Assembly: GCA_024401475.1 (NCBI GenBank)
Contig: JAKSKZ010000044.1
Coordinates: 1-33,499 of the forward strand
Direction: 5' to 3'
DNA: 33,499 nt
DNA from: Paludibacteraceae bacterium
Lineage (GTDB): Bacteria > Bacteroidota > Bacteroidia > Bacteroidales > Paludibacteraceae
Shown: piece by piece, positions 6,917 through 14,143 of the stretch
Numbering within the stretch: position 1 is the first letter of the stretch
Layout: every line of letters starts with the position of its first letter
Notes under the pieces: generated by a model
The model's database searches: none
Told to the model about the DNA's origin: nothing
Seen by the model: the letters and a program-made list of their open reading frames with translations, nothing else
Made by a program: the position numbers and the translations under genes

Positions 6917-8398
6917 ATGGTGAAAAAAATCAGGGTGGCGTTGGCCATTGTCTTTATAGTGGCGATAACCCTCCTCTTTTTAGATTTTACGGGGACGGCC
7001 CACTTCTGGCTGGGTTGGATGGCGAAAATTCAGTTTTTGCCAGCGCTATTGGCTTTGAATGCCTTCGCTCTCGTTTTTTTGTTGTTGCTGACATTCTTGT
7101 TCGGCAGAATCTATTGTTCCGTCATTTGCCCTTTGGGCGTATTTCAAGATCTTGTTTCGTGGGTGAGTGGGAAGAGAAAGAGTGCTAAGCGTCGTTTCTC
7201 CTATTCGCCGGCTAAATCTTGGTTGCGCTATGCTATGTTGGGCTTGTTGGCCATCCTTTTTGTGATTGGCTTGCAACCGATAGTTGGCATCTTTGATCCG
7301 TATGCAGCGTTTGGGCGTATGGCTTCCAATTTTTTAGCTCCATTGTATGGCTGGGGGAATAACCTCTTGGCTGATTGGGCAGAGAAGATGGATAGTTATG
7401 CGGTCTATTCGATTGATGTTTGGATCAAAGGTGGAACTGCATTTGTTTTGGCGGTGGTGACATTGGTCGTCGTCTCAGTTTTGGCTTGGCGCAGTGGCCG
7501 TACCTATTGCAATACAATCTGTCCTGTAGGAACATTGTTTGGCTTTTTGTCCAAATATTCCTTGTTTCGTCCTGTCATCAACACGGAGAAGTGTAACGGG
7601 TGTGGATTGTGTTCCCGCAGTTGCAAGGCCTCTTGCATCAATTCTGCGGCTCATGAGATTGATTATAGCAGATGCGTGGTATGCTTGGATTGTTTGGATA
7701 ATTGCAAGCGTGGCGCCATCACTTATAAAAGACGTGAATCGAAGACTTCTGTGAATTCGGAGTCGATAGATATGGGTCGTCGTACTATGCTGACGGCTTC
7801 TGCCGTTGTCTTGGCTTCTTCTGCAGTAAAAGCAGCAGAGAAGAAAGTGGATGGTGGTTTGGCCTATATTGAAGATAAGCAGATTCCCGAAAGACAGACG
7901 CCGATTGTTCCTCCAGGAGCATTGAGCATTAAAAATTTGACTCGTCGTTGCACGGCTTGTCAATTGTGCATCTCGGCTTGTCCGTCCCAAGTTTTGAGGC
8001 CTTCTTCTGATTTGACCAGATTGATGATGCCAGAAAGTTCTTTTGAGCGTGGCTATTGTCGTCCGGAATGTACGCGCTGTTCTTCTGTATGTCCTGCTGG
8101 AGCCATACAGCCTATTTCGGTGGACGAGAAATCCTCCATACAGGTTGGTCATGCAGTTTTTATCAAGAAAAATTGTGTGGCACTTTCTAAAGATGTGAAT
8201 TGTGGCAACTGTGCCCGCCATTGCCCAGTCGGAGCAATTACAATGGTTCCTTCCGATCCTAATGACGAGTCGTCGAGAAAGATTCCTGCGATAGACGAGG
8301 AGCGTTGCATTGGTTGTGGTGCTTGTGAGAATTTGTGTCCGGCAAGACCTTTCAGCGCCATTTATGTAGAAGGTCACGAGGTTCATAAAACTATCTAA
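6917..8398 (+). CDS. NapH/NapG-like polyferredoxin membrane protein with an internal Tat-type segment
   Basis: A 493-residue Fe-S membrane protein. Four membrane segments (about 5-23, 40-63, 103-125, 172-191) and two CxxxCP motifs (Cys67/71 and Cys198/202) are as in NapH/MauN-type quinol-oxidising proteins. A first ferredoxin pair follows (CNGCGLCSRSC at 226-236, CVVCLDCLDNC at 253-263). Then comes GRRTMLTASAVVLASSAVKA at 287-306, which looks like a twin-arginine signal inside the chain. After it lie up to four more cluster motifs (345-355, 385-392, 429-436, 464-474). This resembles NapH fused to NapG. It probably passes electrons from quinol to an exported partner, most likely the aldo/keto reductase 12 bases downstream. 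The start is the only upstream ATG and is followed directly by the first membrane segment. Confidence 0.85.
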   Translation: MVKKIRVALAIVFIVAITLLFLDFTGTAHFWLGWMAKIQFLPALLALNAFALVFLLLLTFLFGRIYCSVICPLGVFQDLVSWVSGKRKSAKRRFSYSPAKSWLRYAMLGLLAILFVIGLQPIVGIFDPYAAFGRMASNFLAPLYGWGNNLLADWAEKMDSYAVYSIDVWIKGGTAFVLAVVTLVVVSVLAWRSGRTYCNTICPVGTLFGFLSKYSLFRPVINTEKCNGCGLCSRSCKASCINSAAHEIDYSRCVVCLDCLDNCKRGAITYKRRESKTSVNSESIDMGRRTMLTASAVVLASSAVKAAEKKVDGGLAYIEDKQIPERQTPIVPPGALSIKNLTRRCTACQLCISACPSQVLRPSSDLTRLMMPESSFERGYCRPECTRCSSVCPAGAIQPISVDEKSSIQVGHAVFIKKNCVALSKDVNCGNCARHCPVGAITMVPSDPNDESSRKIPAIDEERCIGCGACENLCPARPFSAIYVEGHEVHKTI

Positions 8399-8410
8399 AA
8401 ATTTCGATTT

Positions 8411-9856
8411 ATGTCAGACAATAATAAAAATACAAATAGAATGAACCGGCGTGCTTTCTTGAAAATGTTGGGAGGAGGCACGCTCTTGGCTTCGGCTTCA
8501 TTAGTCGGTTGTGATTCTAATAATAAGAGAGAACAAAGTGGTTCGCTGAAAAATGTAGTGCCTGCGGGGGGCATGACCTACAGGGTTTCGCCAACATCGG
8601 GCGATAAGGTCTCCATTCTTGGTTATGGATGTATGCGTCTCCCGACTGTAAAGAACGGCAGTGCCCGCGATACGGATGACGAGATAGACCAAGAACAGGT
8701 GAATGCACAAGTGGATTACGCCTTGGCACATGGTGTCAACTATTTCGACACGTCGCCAGTTTATTGCAAAGGACGCTCGGAACACGCCATGGGTATTGCC
8801 TTGAGGCGTCATCCCAGAAACTCCTATTTCATCGCCACTAAGTTGTCGAATTTTTCATCAGCCTATTGGCCGGAGAAAGATTCAAAGGAGATGTATTACA
8901 ACTCGTTGAAGGAGTTGCAGACGGACTATATTGACTATATGTTGCTTCATGCCATAGGTCAATCGGGAACGACGCAGGATGGCAAGCAACTCAACGGAAT
9001 GGAGGCGCTCCAAGCTCGCTATTTCGACAACGGCATCTTGGATTTCTTGGTGGAAGAGCGCAAGGCGGGCCGTATCCGCAATTTGGGCTTCTCTTACCAC
9101 GGCGACATCAAGGTGTTCGACTATCTGCTCTCGATGCACGACAAGTATAAGTGGGACTTTGTGCAGATTCAGTTGAACTATGTCGATTGGCATTATGCCA
9201 AGGAGGTGAACCCGAATAATACGAATGCCGAGTATCTCTATGCCGAGTTGGAGAAGAGAAATATTCCGGCCATTATTATGGAGCCTCTATTGGGAGGTCG
9301 TCTGGCTAAATTGCCGGATTATCTATCTGCAAGGTTGAAACAGCGCGACCCTGAGTCCAGCGTGGCCTCATGGGCGTTCCGTTATGCGGGTACGTTCCCT
9401 AAGGTTTTGACTGTCTTGAGTGGAATGACCTATATGGAACATTTGCAAGATAATCTTCGCACCTACTCTCCATTGGTTTCGTTGTCTGAAGAGGAACTGT
9501 CGTTCTTGCATGATGAGACTGCTCGGTTGATGATTGAGTATCCATTGGTGCCATGCACGAAGTGTCAATATTGTATGCCATGTGAGTTTGGTATCGATAT
9601 TCCATCTATATTTACGCATTATAATAAGTGCGTTACGGAAAATTATGTGGTGAAAGATTCGCAGGATGAGAACTATCGCAAGGCTCGTCAAGTCTTCTTG
9701 GTGGGATATGACCGCAGTGTTCCGAAGTTGCGTCAGGCAGACCATTGCATCGGGTGTGGATTGTGTCAGAATGCTTGTCCGCAAGGCATCAAGATTCCAG
9801 AAGAGTTGCATCGTATCGGAGAGTATGTTGAAAAACTAAAGCGTGGGTTGTTATGA
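8411..9856 (+). CDS. Tat-exported lipoprotein aldo/keto reductase with two 4Fe-4S clusters
   Basis: A 481-residue oxidoreductase. The N-terminus has a Tat signal NRRAFLKML (12-20) ending in a lipobox (LVGC, Cys34), so the folded protein should be exported by Tat and lipid-anchored. The aldo/keto reductase barrel follows, with the catalytic tetrad visible as Asp113 and Tyr118 (YFDTSPVYCKG), Lys144 (ATKLS) and His180 (MLLH). The C-terminal part has an Fe-S motif CTKCQYCMPC (382-391) and a second CIGCGLCQNACPQG (446-459). The Fe-S clusters suggest electrons come from the polyferredoxin encoded just upstream rather than only from NADPH. Its substrate is unknown. The stop overlaps the start of the next gene by four bases (ATGA). 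Confidence 0.9.
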   Translation: MSDNNKNTNRMNRRAFLKMLGGGTLLASASLVGCDSNNKREQSGSLKNVVPAGGMTYRVSPTSGDKVSILGYGCMRLPTVKNGSARDTDDEIDQEQVNAQVDYALAHGVNYFDTSPVYCKGRSEHAMGIALRRHPRNSYFIATKLSNFSSAYWPEKDSKEMYYNSLKELQTDYIDYMLLHAIGQSGTTQDGKQLNGMEALQARYFDNGILDFLVEERKAGRIRNLGFSYHGDIKVFDYLLSMHDKYKWDFVQIQLNYVDWHYAKEVNPNNTNAEYLYAELEKRNIPAIIMEPLLGGRLAKLPDYLSARLKQRDPESSVASWAFRYAGTFPKVLTVLSGMTYMEHLQDNLRTYSPLVSLSEEELSFLHDETARLMIEYPLVPCTKCQYCMPCEFGIDIPSIFTHYNKCVTENYVVKDSQDENYRKARQVFLVGYDRSVPKLRQADHCIGCGLCQNACPQGIKIPEELHRIGEYVEKLKRGLL

Positions 9857-10278
9857 GAGTGAGCCAAATGCAGATTGATTTGCTCCATCGGGGTGGATTC
9901 TCTTTGGTGATGATGAAGGACGAATATTTGCGTACCTTCACCCAGCGGGGAGTGGCCGACTTGTATGGACTCTTGACCGAGGACCCTTCTTATATGGTAG
10001 ATGCTTTGGTGGCCGACAAGGTGGTGGGCAAGGGTGCTGCTGCTTTGATGGTCTTGGGTTGTGTCATGGAGGTCTATGCGGATGTCATCAGCGAACCTGC
10101 TTTGGAGATGCTTCAGTCGTCTGGCATACCAGTCTTTTATAAGCAATTGGTGCCGTTCATCGAAAACAGGGACAAAACGGGCTATTGCCCCGTCGAAACT
10201 TTGTGTCGAGATGTGAAGTGTGCGGCAGACGCATTACCGCTCATTGCTGATTTTCTGAAAAAAAATCAAGGTGACTGA
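9853..10278 (+). CDS. DUF1893 domain protein (deaminase-like fold family)
   Basis: A 141-residue soluble protein that matches the DUF1893 family in pattern: DKVVGKGAAALMVLG (about 55-69), VYADVISEPALEML (74-87) and VPFIENRDKTGYCPVE (100-115). A known structure of this family (Thermotoga TM1506) has a cytidine-deaminase-like fold, but no activity is established. It overlaps the aldo/keto reductase by four bases, so it belongs to the same transcript and is translationally coupled. No signal peptide is seen, so it stays in the cytoplasm. A role in making or loading a cofactor for the reductase is possible but only a guess. Confidence 0.8.
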   Translation: MRVSQMQIDLLHRGGFSLVMMKDEYLRTFTQRGVADLYGLLTEDPSYMVDALVADKVVGKGAAALMVLGCVMEVYADVISEPALEMLQSSGIPVFYKQLVPFIENRDKTGYCPVETLCRDVKCAADALPLIADFLKKNQGD

Positions 10279-10355
10279 CAGACAAACAGCCGGAGTAAAA
10301 ACCCAAGCACCGAAAAGTTTATGATAAGTCACTTGATGCTAAAAATTTTAAAACG

Positions 10356-10380
10356 GTGAATTTATAGAGGTCACCTAAAT
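10356..10380 (+). repeat. TAGAGGTC dispersed motif, copy 1
   Basis: GAATTTATAGAGGTCACCTA lies in the 124-base gap between the DUF1893 and ECF-type genes. Similar stretches occur at 15105-15127, 19710-19732 and 19960-19989. Function unknown; see findings. Confidence 0.45.
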
Positions 10381-10402
10381 GTTAATAAAAAGTAAGTAGA
10401 GT

Positions 10403-10903
10403 ATGCAAACAACATTGAATTTATATTCGTTGGATTATTCCGACTTGAAAACGTATAAGATGGCAATCCTTTTTGCTGTTGCAAACGTTGTTTTTCCTCA
10501 GATCTGTCACTATTTCGGCTCTGGAGCCGTATGGTTGCCCATCTATTTTTTCACTTTGGTGGGAGCTTATAAATATGGGTGGAAAGTGGGATTGATTACT
10601 GCAGTTGTTTCTCCTTTGGTAAGCCATGCCTTGTTCGGTATGCCGATGGGAATTATGTTGCCGGTAGTGATGTCACGTTCTGTCGTGTTGGCTTTGGTGG
10701 CAGGAGTAATCGCTAGTAAGTTTCAAAAAGTCACATTGCCACTCTTGGCTTTGACTGTCTTGGCGAGCTTTTTGTTGGGCGGCCTTCCCGATTTGTTGAT
10801 TAGAGGTGAGTTGGTTCACGCTTGGCAGACGCAGTTGACAGGCATTCCGGGAATGCTTTTGCAAGTATTCGGAGGTTATGTTGTTCTAAAAATGATGAAA
10901 TAA
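10403..10903 (+). CDS. ECF-type transporter S component (substrate-binding membrane protein)
   Basis: A 166-residue hydrophobic protein with five or six membrane segments (about 20-38, 43-58, 60-83, 88-105, 111-130, 143-162) and the general character of ECF S components: short, polytopic, with a conserved [18 protein letters not shown] loop near 78-91. In such transporters the S component binds a vitamin or metal and works with an energising T protein and two ATPases. None of those is encoded in this window, so it would have to share a module from elsewhere in the genome. Its position between the redox genes and tatA suggests a cofactor precursor for the exported enzyme, which is inference. 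The annotation is by family resemblance only. Confidence 0.6.
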   Translation: MQTTLNLYSLDYSDLKTYKMAILFAVANVVFPQICHYFGSGAVWLPIYFFTLVGAYKYGWKVGLITAVVSPLVSHALFGMPMGIMLPVVMSRSVVLALVAGVIASKFQKVTLPLLALTVLASFLLGGLPDLLIRGELVHAWQTQLTGIPGMLLQVFGGYVVLKMMK

Positions 10904-10905
10904 AC

Positions 10906-11109
10906 ATGAATATGCTATTTATTGGTGGATTGGGAATGCAGGAGATCCTTCTCATCCTTTTGGTAGTATTGATATTTTTCGGAGGAAAAAAGATTCCTGA
11001 GATGATGAGAGGTTTGGGACAGGGTGTCCGTAGCTTTAAAGAGGGCATGGATGGTACTTCTTCAGAAAAAAGGGAGGAGACTACTTCTGAAAAGCCTGGT
11101 GAGAAATGA
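10906..11109 (+). CDS. tatA: twin-arginine translocase subunit TatA
   Basis: A 67-residue protein with a short N-terminal membrane helix (about 10-25) followed by [17 protein letters not shown], the TatA FG motif and amphipathic helix, and a charged Ser/Glu/Lys tail. TatA forms the membrane pore that passes folded proteins. The start is ATG 10906, two bases after the S-component stop. An open frame extends back to 10822 but lies inside the previous gene. Its end overlaps tatC by four bases. No separate TatB is present, so this may be a minimal TatA-TatC system. Confidence 0.9.
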   Translation: MNMLFIGGLGMQEILLILLVVLIFFGGKKIPEMMRGLGQGVRSFKEGMDGTSSEKREETTSEKPGEK

Positions 11110-11873
11110 ACCAGTCGTCCTCGTTTTGGGAACATTTGGATGCCCTCCGGGGTGTGATATTGCGCGTGCTCGCAGGGGTTGTCCTTGTGAGCATCGTCGC
11201 TTTTTGTTTCAAAGATGAGCTTTTCTCCATTCTTTTGGCCCCCAAGGAGTCCGATTTTTGGACCTATCGGATGTTGGACAGGTTGTCTGCTCTCTTTTCT
11301 TCCGAGCCGATGATGGCCGATTTTTCTGTGCGGCTTATCAACACTCAGTTGGCGCAGCAGTTTCTGACGCACATGCAGATTTCGTTTTATACGGGATTTG
11401 TTGTCGTCTTTCCTTATATGCTTTATGAGTTATTCTGTTTTGTCTCCCCAGCCCTCTATCATCGAGAGAAGTTTTATGTGAAACGTGTCGTCATCGGAGG
11501 TTATGTGATGTTTATGTTGGGAGTCTTGCTTTGTTATTATATGGTCTTCCCTTTTACATTTAGATTTTTGGCGACCTATCAAGTGAGCGAGCAGGTGGAG
11601 AATCAGATTGTGTTGGATTCGTATATAGATACGTTTGTAATGCTGAGTTTGATGATGGGCGTGCTTTTTGAGTTGCCCGTTCTCTCTTGGCTTTTTGCCA
11701 AATTGGGATTGATAACCTCTGAGTTTTTAGCACGTTATCGCAAGCATGCTTTGGTTGGCATTTTGGTCGTGACAGCTTTCATTACGCCTACTTCAGATGT
11801 ATTCACGCTACTCATAGTTTCAATGCCGATATATTTACTCTATGAAGTTAGTATATTGATAATTCGAAAGTAG
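11106..11873 (+). CDS. tatC: twin-arginine translocase subunit TatC
   Basis: A 255-residue six-helix membrane protein, receptor for twin-arginine signal peptides. The N-terminal signature [10 protein letters not shown] (7-16) matches the HLxELR motif of TatC, and FELPV and [11 protein letters not shown] later in the protein are the conserved loop and helix features. Between about 40 and 90 is the periplasmic loop typical of Bacteroidota forms. ATGA overlap with tatA shows coupling. It shares a transcript with the Tat-signal aldo/keto reductase, so that enzyme is the obvious substrate. Confidence 0.95.
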   Translation: MNQSSSFWEHLDALRGVILRVLAGVVLVSIVAFCFKDELFSILLAPKESDFWTYRMLDRLSALFSSEPMMADFSVRLINTQLAQQFLTHMQISFYTGFVVVFPYMLYELFCFVSPALYHREKFYVKRVVIGGYVMFMLGVLLCYYMVFPFTFRFLATYQVSEQVENQIVLDSYIDTFVMLSLMMGVLFELPVLSWLFAKLGLITSEFLARYRKHALVGILVVTAFITPTSDVFTLLIVSMPIYLLYEVSILIIRK

Positions 11874-11874
11874 A

Positions 11875-11897
11875 GGCGGGTTTTGTGTCCGCCCTTT
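11875..11897 (+). terminator. Hairpin after tatC, probable terminator
   Basis: GGCGG at 11875-11879 pairs with CCGCC at 11889-11893 around a T-rich loop, followed by CTTTGATTTT. It starts two bases after the tatC stop. The same GGCGGG...GTGTCCGCCC pattern recurs near 26325. The following gap 11874-12192 otherwise holds only the promoter below. Confidence 0.5.
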
Positions 11898-12036
11898 GAT
11901 TTTCGTCCGTACATCTCGTTTGTGTTGGAATAGATTAAAACCATCTTTTTTTGAATTTTTTTTGCATAAAAGAAGAATTATGGAAAGGAAATGAATGATT
12001 TTTTAAAAAACAGATATTCCGAACAGAAATTTTTTA

Positions 12037-12044
12037 TATATTTG
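12037..12044 (+). promoter_or_regulatory. Promoter -7 box (TATATTTG) of the 38-residue peptide gene
   Basis: TATATTTG fits TAnnTTTG and is followed by GC, as is common. It gives a leader of about 140 bases before the ATG at 12193. The leader is AT-rich with no strong hairpin that I can see. Confidence 0.55.
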
Positions 12045-12192
12045 CATCGTTCTTATTCATAGACATATATCAATAGTTGTCAAATAAATAGAAAAATTGG
12101 ATACTTAGTCTATAAGTGAGGTTGATTTTGTTTTCACATATTTGAATAGCGTAGGATAGAACATAATTATTAATAATTAAATACATACTAAA

Positions 12193-12309
12193 ATGAAACA
12201 AACTTATGAAATGCCTCAAATTGAGGTTGTTGAGTTGGAATTGGAAGGTGTTATTGCTCAATCATTCAATGGCGATAGTTTCCCAGCATTGCCAGATTTT
12301 GGCGAATAA
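12193..12309 (+). CDS. 38-residue peptide of the Bacteroidales MKxxYExPxIEVVELE type
   Basis: The peptide starts MKQTYEMPQIEVVELE, continues with LEGVIAQS and ends SFPALPDFGE. I recognise the general pattern of a large group of very short, uncharacterised Bacteroidales proteins: Lys-x-x-Tyr-x-x-Pro-x-Ile/Met-Glu-Val, then Leu-Glu-Gly/Met-x-Ala-x-Ser. The conserved N-terminal half with a short variable tail resembles a leader-core precursor, but no maturation enzyme is encoded nearby. It has its own promoter (12037) and a strong terminator (12333), so it is a single-gene unit. It has no signal peptide and no cysteines. Function unknown. Confidence 0.75.
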   Translation: MKQTYEMPQIEVVELELEGVIAQSFNGDSFPALPDFGE

Positions 12310-12332
12310 TCTTCTTCTCTAAGAGAAAGTTA

Positions 12333-12361
12333 AAAGCGAGTCGTTTGGCTCGCTTTTTTTT
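12333..12361 (+). terminator. Rho-independent terminator of the peptide gene
   Basis: AAAGCGAG at 12333-12340 pairs perfectly with CTCGCTTT at 12349-12356 around an eight-base loop, running into a run of about eight T. It lies 23 bases after the peptide stop. Confidence 0.85.
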
Positions 12362-12590
12362 GTTTTGTGTCATCCCAAACAATCCCGTAGGATTCAACAT
12401 GGGTAGGATTCAACGTGGGTAGGATTTTTTGTTTTGTATCATTGCAAAAAACAATCCCGTAGGGATTCAACATGGGTAGGGATTCAACGTGGGTATGGAT
12501 TTTATATTTTGTGTCATCCCAAACAATCCCGTAGGGATTTAACGTGGGTAGGGATTTAGCATGGGAATGGATTTCAACATGGGTATGGAT
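12362..12590. repeat. Three tandem units of about 70-85 bases with nested 17-base repeats
   Basis: Each unit begins with a (G/A)TTTTGTxTCAT stretch and AAACAATCCCGTAGGGATT, in which AATCCC and GGGATT form a small inverted repeat, and then repeats GGGATTCAACRTGGGTA. Units run about 12362-12428, 12431-12503 and 12505-12590. In unit 1 every internal copy reads GGATT with one G missing, while unit 2 has GGGATT, so copies inside a unit resemble one another. No open frame is convincing. It lies between the peptide terminator and the converging MATE gene. Confidence 0.8.
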
Positions 12591-12610
12591 TCAGCGATCT
12601 CGCCCCATCA

Positions 12611-13972
12611 TTATCCAATCCCGCGGGTACCCCTCAGTTCCCGTAAGGTCGGCAATATCATTGGAATGGCCAATAAGAACGAGCAAGCGTCCGACACGGC
12701 TTGGCAGATCACCACACCGTGCAATCCGAAAAATGCAGGTAGGATAAGAATCAAGGGTATGAAAAACAGACCTTGCCGGGCGGCAGCAAGAATGATGGCT
12801 CTGATGGGCTGACGGATCGTCTGTAGAGTCATGTTGCACGAAACGGTCCAAGCGCTAAGTGTGATGGGCAACATTTGCCAACGCAGAGCTTCCGTTCCGA
12901 TGGCAATCACTTCTGGGTCGTCTTCCCTAAACCAACTGACTATTTCGGGGGCAAATAGGTAGCCCAGTATGGCCATGCACCCTAAGAAGAGGGTTTCGCT
13001 TCTGACGCAAAACCAGAATCCTTTTTGTACCCGATCGTATAGATTCGCCCCATAATTGAATCCGCAGACGGGTTGGTATCCTTGCCCAAATCCCACGATG
13101 CAGGAGTTGATGAAAAGGCAGATGCGCGTCACGATGGACATGGCGGCAATGGCGGCGTCGCCATAGCAACCGGCGGCGGTGTTGAGCAGGATGGTGGCAA
13201 CGCTCGATAGCCCTTGTCTGCAAAGCGATGGGCTACCTCCGTAGGCGATCTCTTTGAGCAGTTCCCATTTAGGATGAAAGTTTTGGATTCGGATGCGAAT
13301 GTTGCCGCCTCTTCGTGTCATGCAAAAAAGAACGCTGAAACTGCAGATCTGGCTGATGACGGTAGCCAGTCCTGCACCCTTTACGCCCAAATCCAGGCCG
13401 AAAATCAAAAGAGGGTCGAGAGCGATATTGAGCAATGCACCTGAGGCGATGCCCACCATGGCGTAGGCGGCGTTGGCTTGAAAGCGCATTTGGTTGTTCA
13501 TTGTCAGAGAGGCGGCGATGAAGGGTGCACCCCAAAGCACCGTCCCCAAATAGCGGATGGAGTAGGGGAGGATGGTGGCTGTTGAGCCAAGAGCTTCGCA
13601 AATCTCTTTAAGGAAGAGTTGTCCAATCAGCAAGACAAGCAATCCGCAACCGAAGGAGCAGAAGAATCCTGTTGAGGCCATCCGCTCGGCGGTGCTGTAC
13701 TCTTGGGCTCCGAGTTTGCGTGAGATGTAGTTGCCCGAACCGTGTCCGAAGAAAAATCCGAATGCTTGGACAATGGACATGATGGAGAATGAGATGCCCA
13801 CGGCAGCGGTGGATTGTGTGTCGATTTGTCCCACAAAATAGGTGTCCGCCATTACATAAAATGATGTAATCATCATGCTGATAATGGTGGGGAGTGCCAA
13901 CTGGCAAATCAGTTTTGGCACGGGCTCCGTGGTCATTTTGTGGAATTTGTTTTCTTGTAGAGAAGATGCCAT
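12611..13972 (-). CDS. MATE family efflux transporter
   Basis: A 453-residue inner-membrane exporter of the MATE family, length as expected, with about twelve membrane segments in two six-helix halves. The first half starts at PVPKLICQLALPTIISMM and VMADTYFVGQIDTQSTAAVG, typical of the MepA/DinF-like branch; the second repeats the pattern at GGSPSLCRQGLSSVATILLNT. Such proteins use a sodium or proton gradient to push out cationic drugs or other small molecules. The substrate is not readable. The ATG at 13972 gives the standard cytosolic N-terminus. It stands alone, converging on the peptide gene and diverging from the Rpn gene at 14144. Confidence 0.92.
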   Translation of the reverse strand: MASSLQENKFHKMTTEPVPKLICQLALPTIISMMITSFYVMADTYFVGQIDTQSTAAVGISFSIMSIVQAFGFFFGHGSGNYISRKLGAQEYSTAERMASTGFFCSFGCGLLVLLIGQLFLKEICEALGSTATILPYSIRYLGTVLWGAPFIAASLTMNNQMRFQANAAYAMVGIASGALLNIALDPLLIFGLDLGVKGAGLATVISQICSFSVLFCMTRRGGNIRIRIQNFHPKWELLKEIAYGGSPSLCRQGLSSVATILLNTAAGCYGDAAIAAMSIVTRICLFINSCIVGFGQGYQPVCGFNYGANLYDRVQKGFWFCVRSETLFLGCMAILGYLFAPEIVSWFREDDPEVIAIGTEALRWQMLPITLSAWTVSCNMTLQTIRQPIRAIILAAARQGLFFIPLILILPAFFGLHGVVICQAVSDACSFLLAIPMILPTLRELRGTRGIG

Positions 13973-14106
13973 TTTTTTCTCTCCTAATATAACTTTGCGA
14001 AATTACGGAAATAATTTGGCTGAGCAAAATGGCATTGTATGAGACAGGGCATGACCTCTTATTGGGCAAAACCAGTTGCAAACTATGGTAAAGCCAAAAA
14101 ATATCG

Positions 14107-14114
14107 TACTTTTG
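14107..14114 (+). promoter_or_regulatory. Promoter -7 box (TACTTTTG) of the Rpn-type gene
   Basis: TACTTTTG fits TAnnTTTG and sits 30 bases before the ATG at 14144, giving a leader of about 20 bases, like the related gene at the left edge. Confidence 0.5.
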
Positions 14115-14143
14115 TATTATAATTGATTAAATCTTTAGTTTTT

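Noticed and set aside
7475..8386. 303-residue open frame on the minus strand across the polyferredoxin gene
   Set aside because: It lies fully antisense to a gene with many conserved Cys motifs, and its translation is rich in Arg, Thr and His with no recognisable domain. It is a shadow of the coding strand.
12362..12590. Possible CRISPR array
   Set aside because: Repeats are nested and variable, the would-be spacers are themselves repeats of one another, and no cas gene is in the window.
12544..12812. Plus-strand frames of 67 and 83 residues opposite the end of the MATE gene
   Set aside because: They consist of the tandem repeat plus antisense MATE sequence and have no support of their own.
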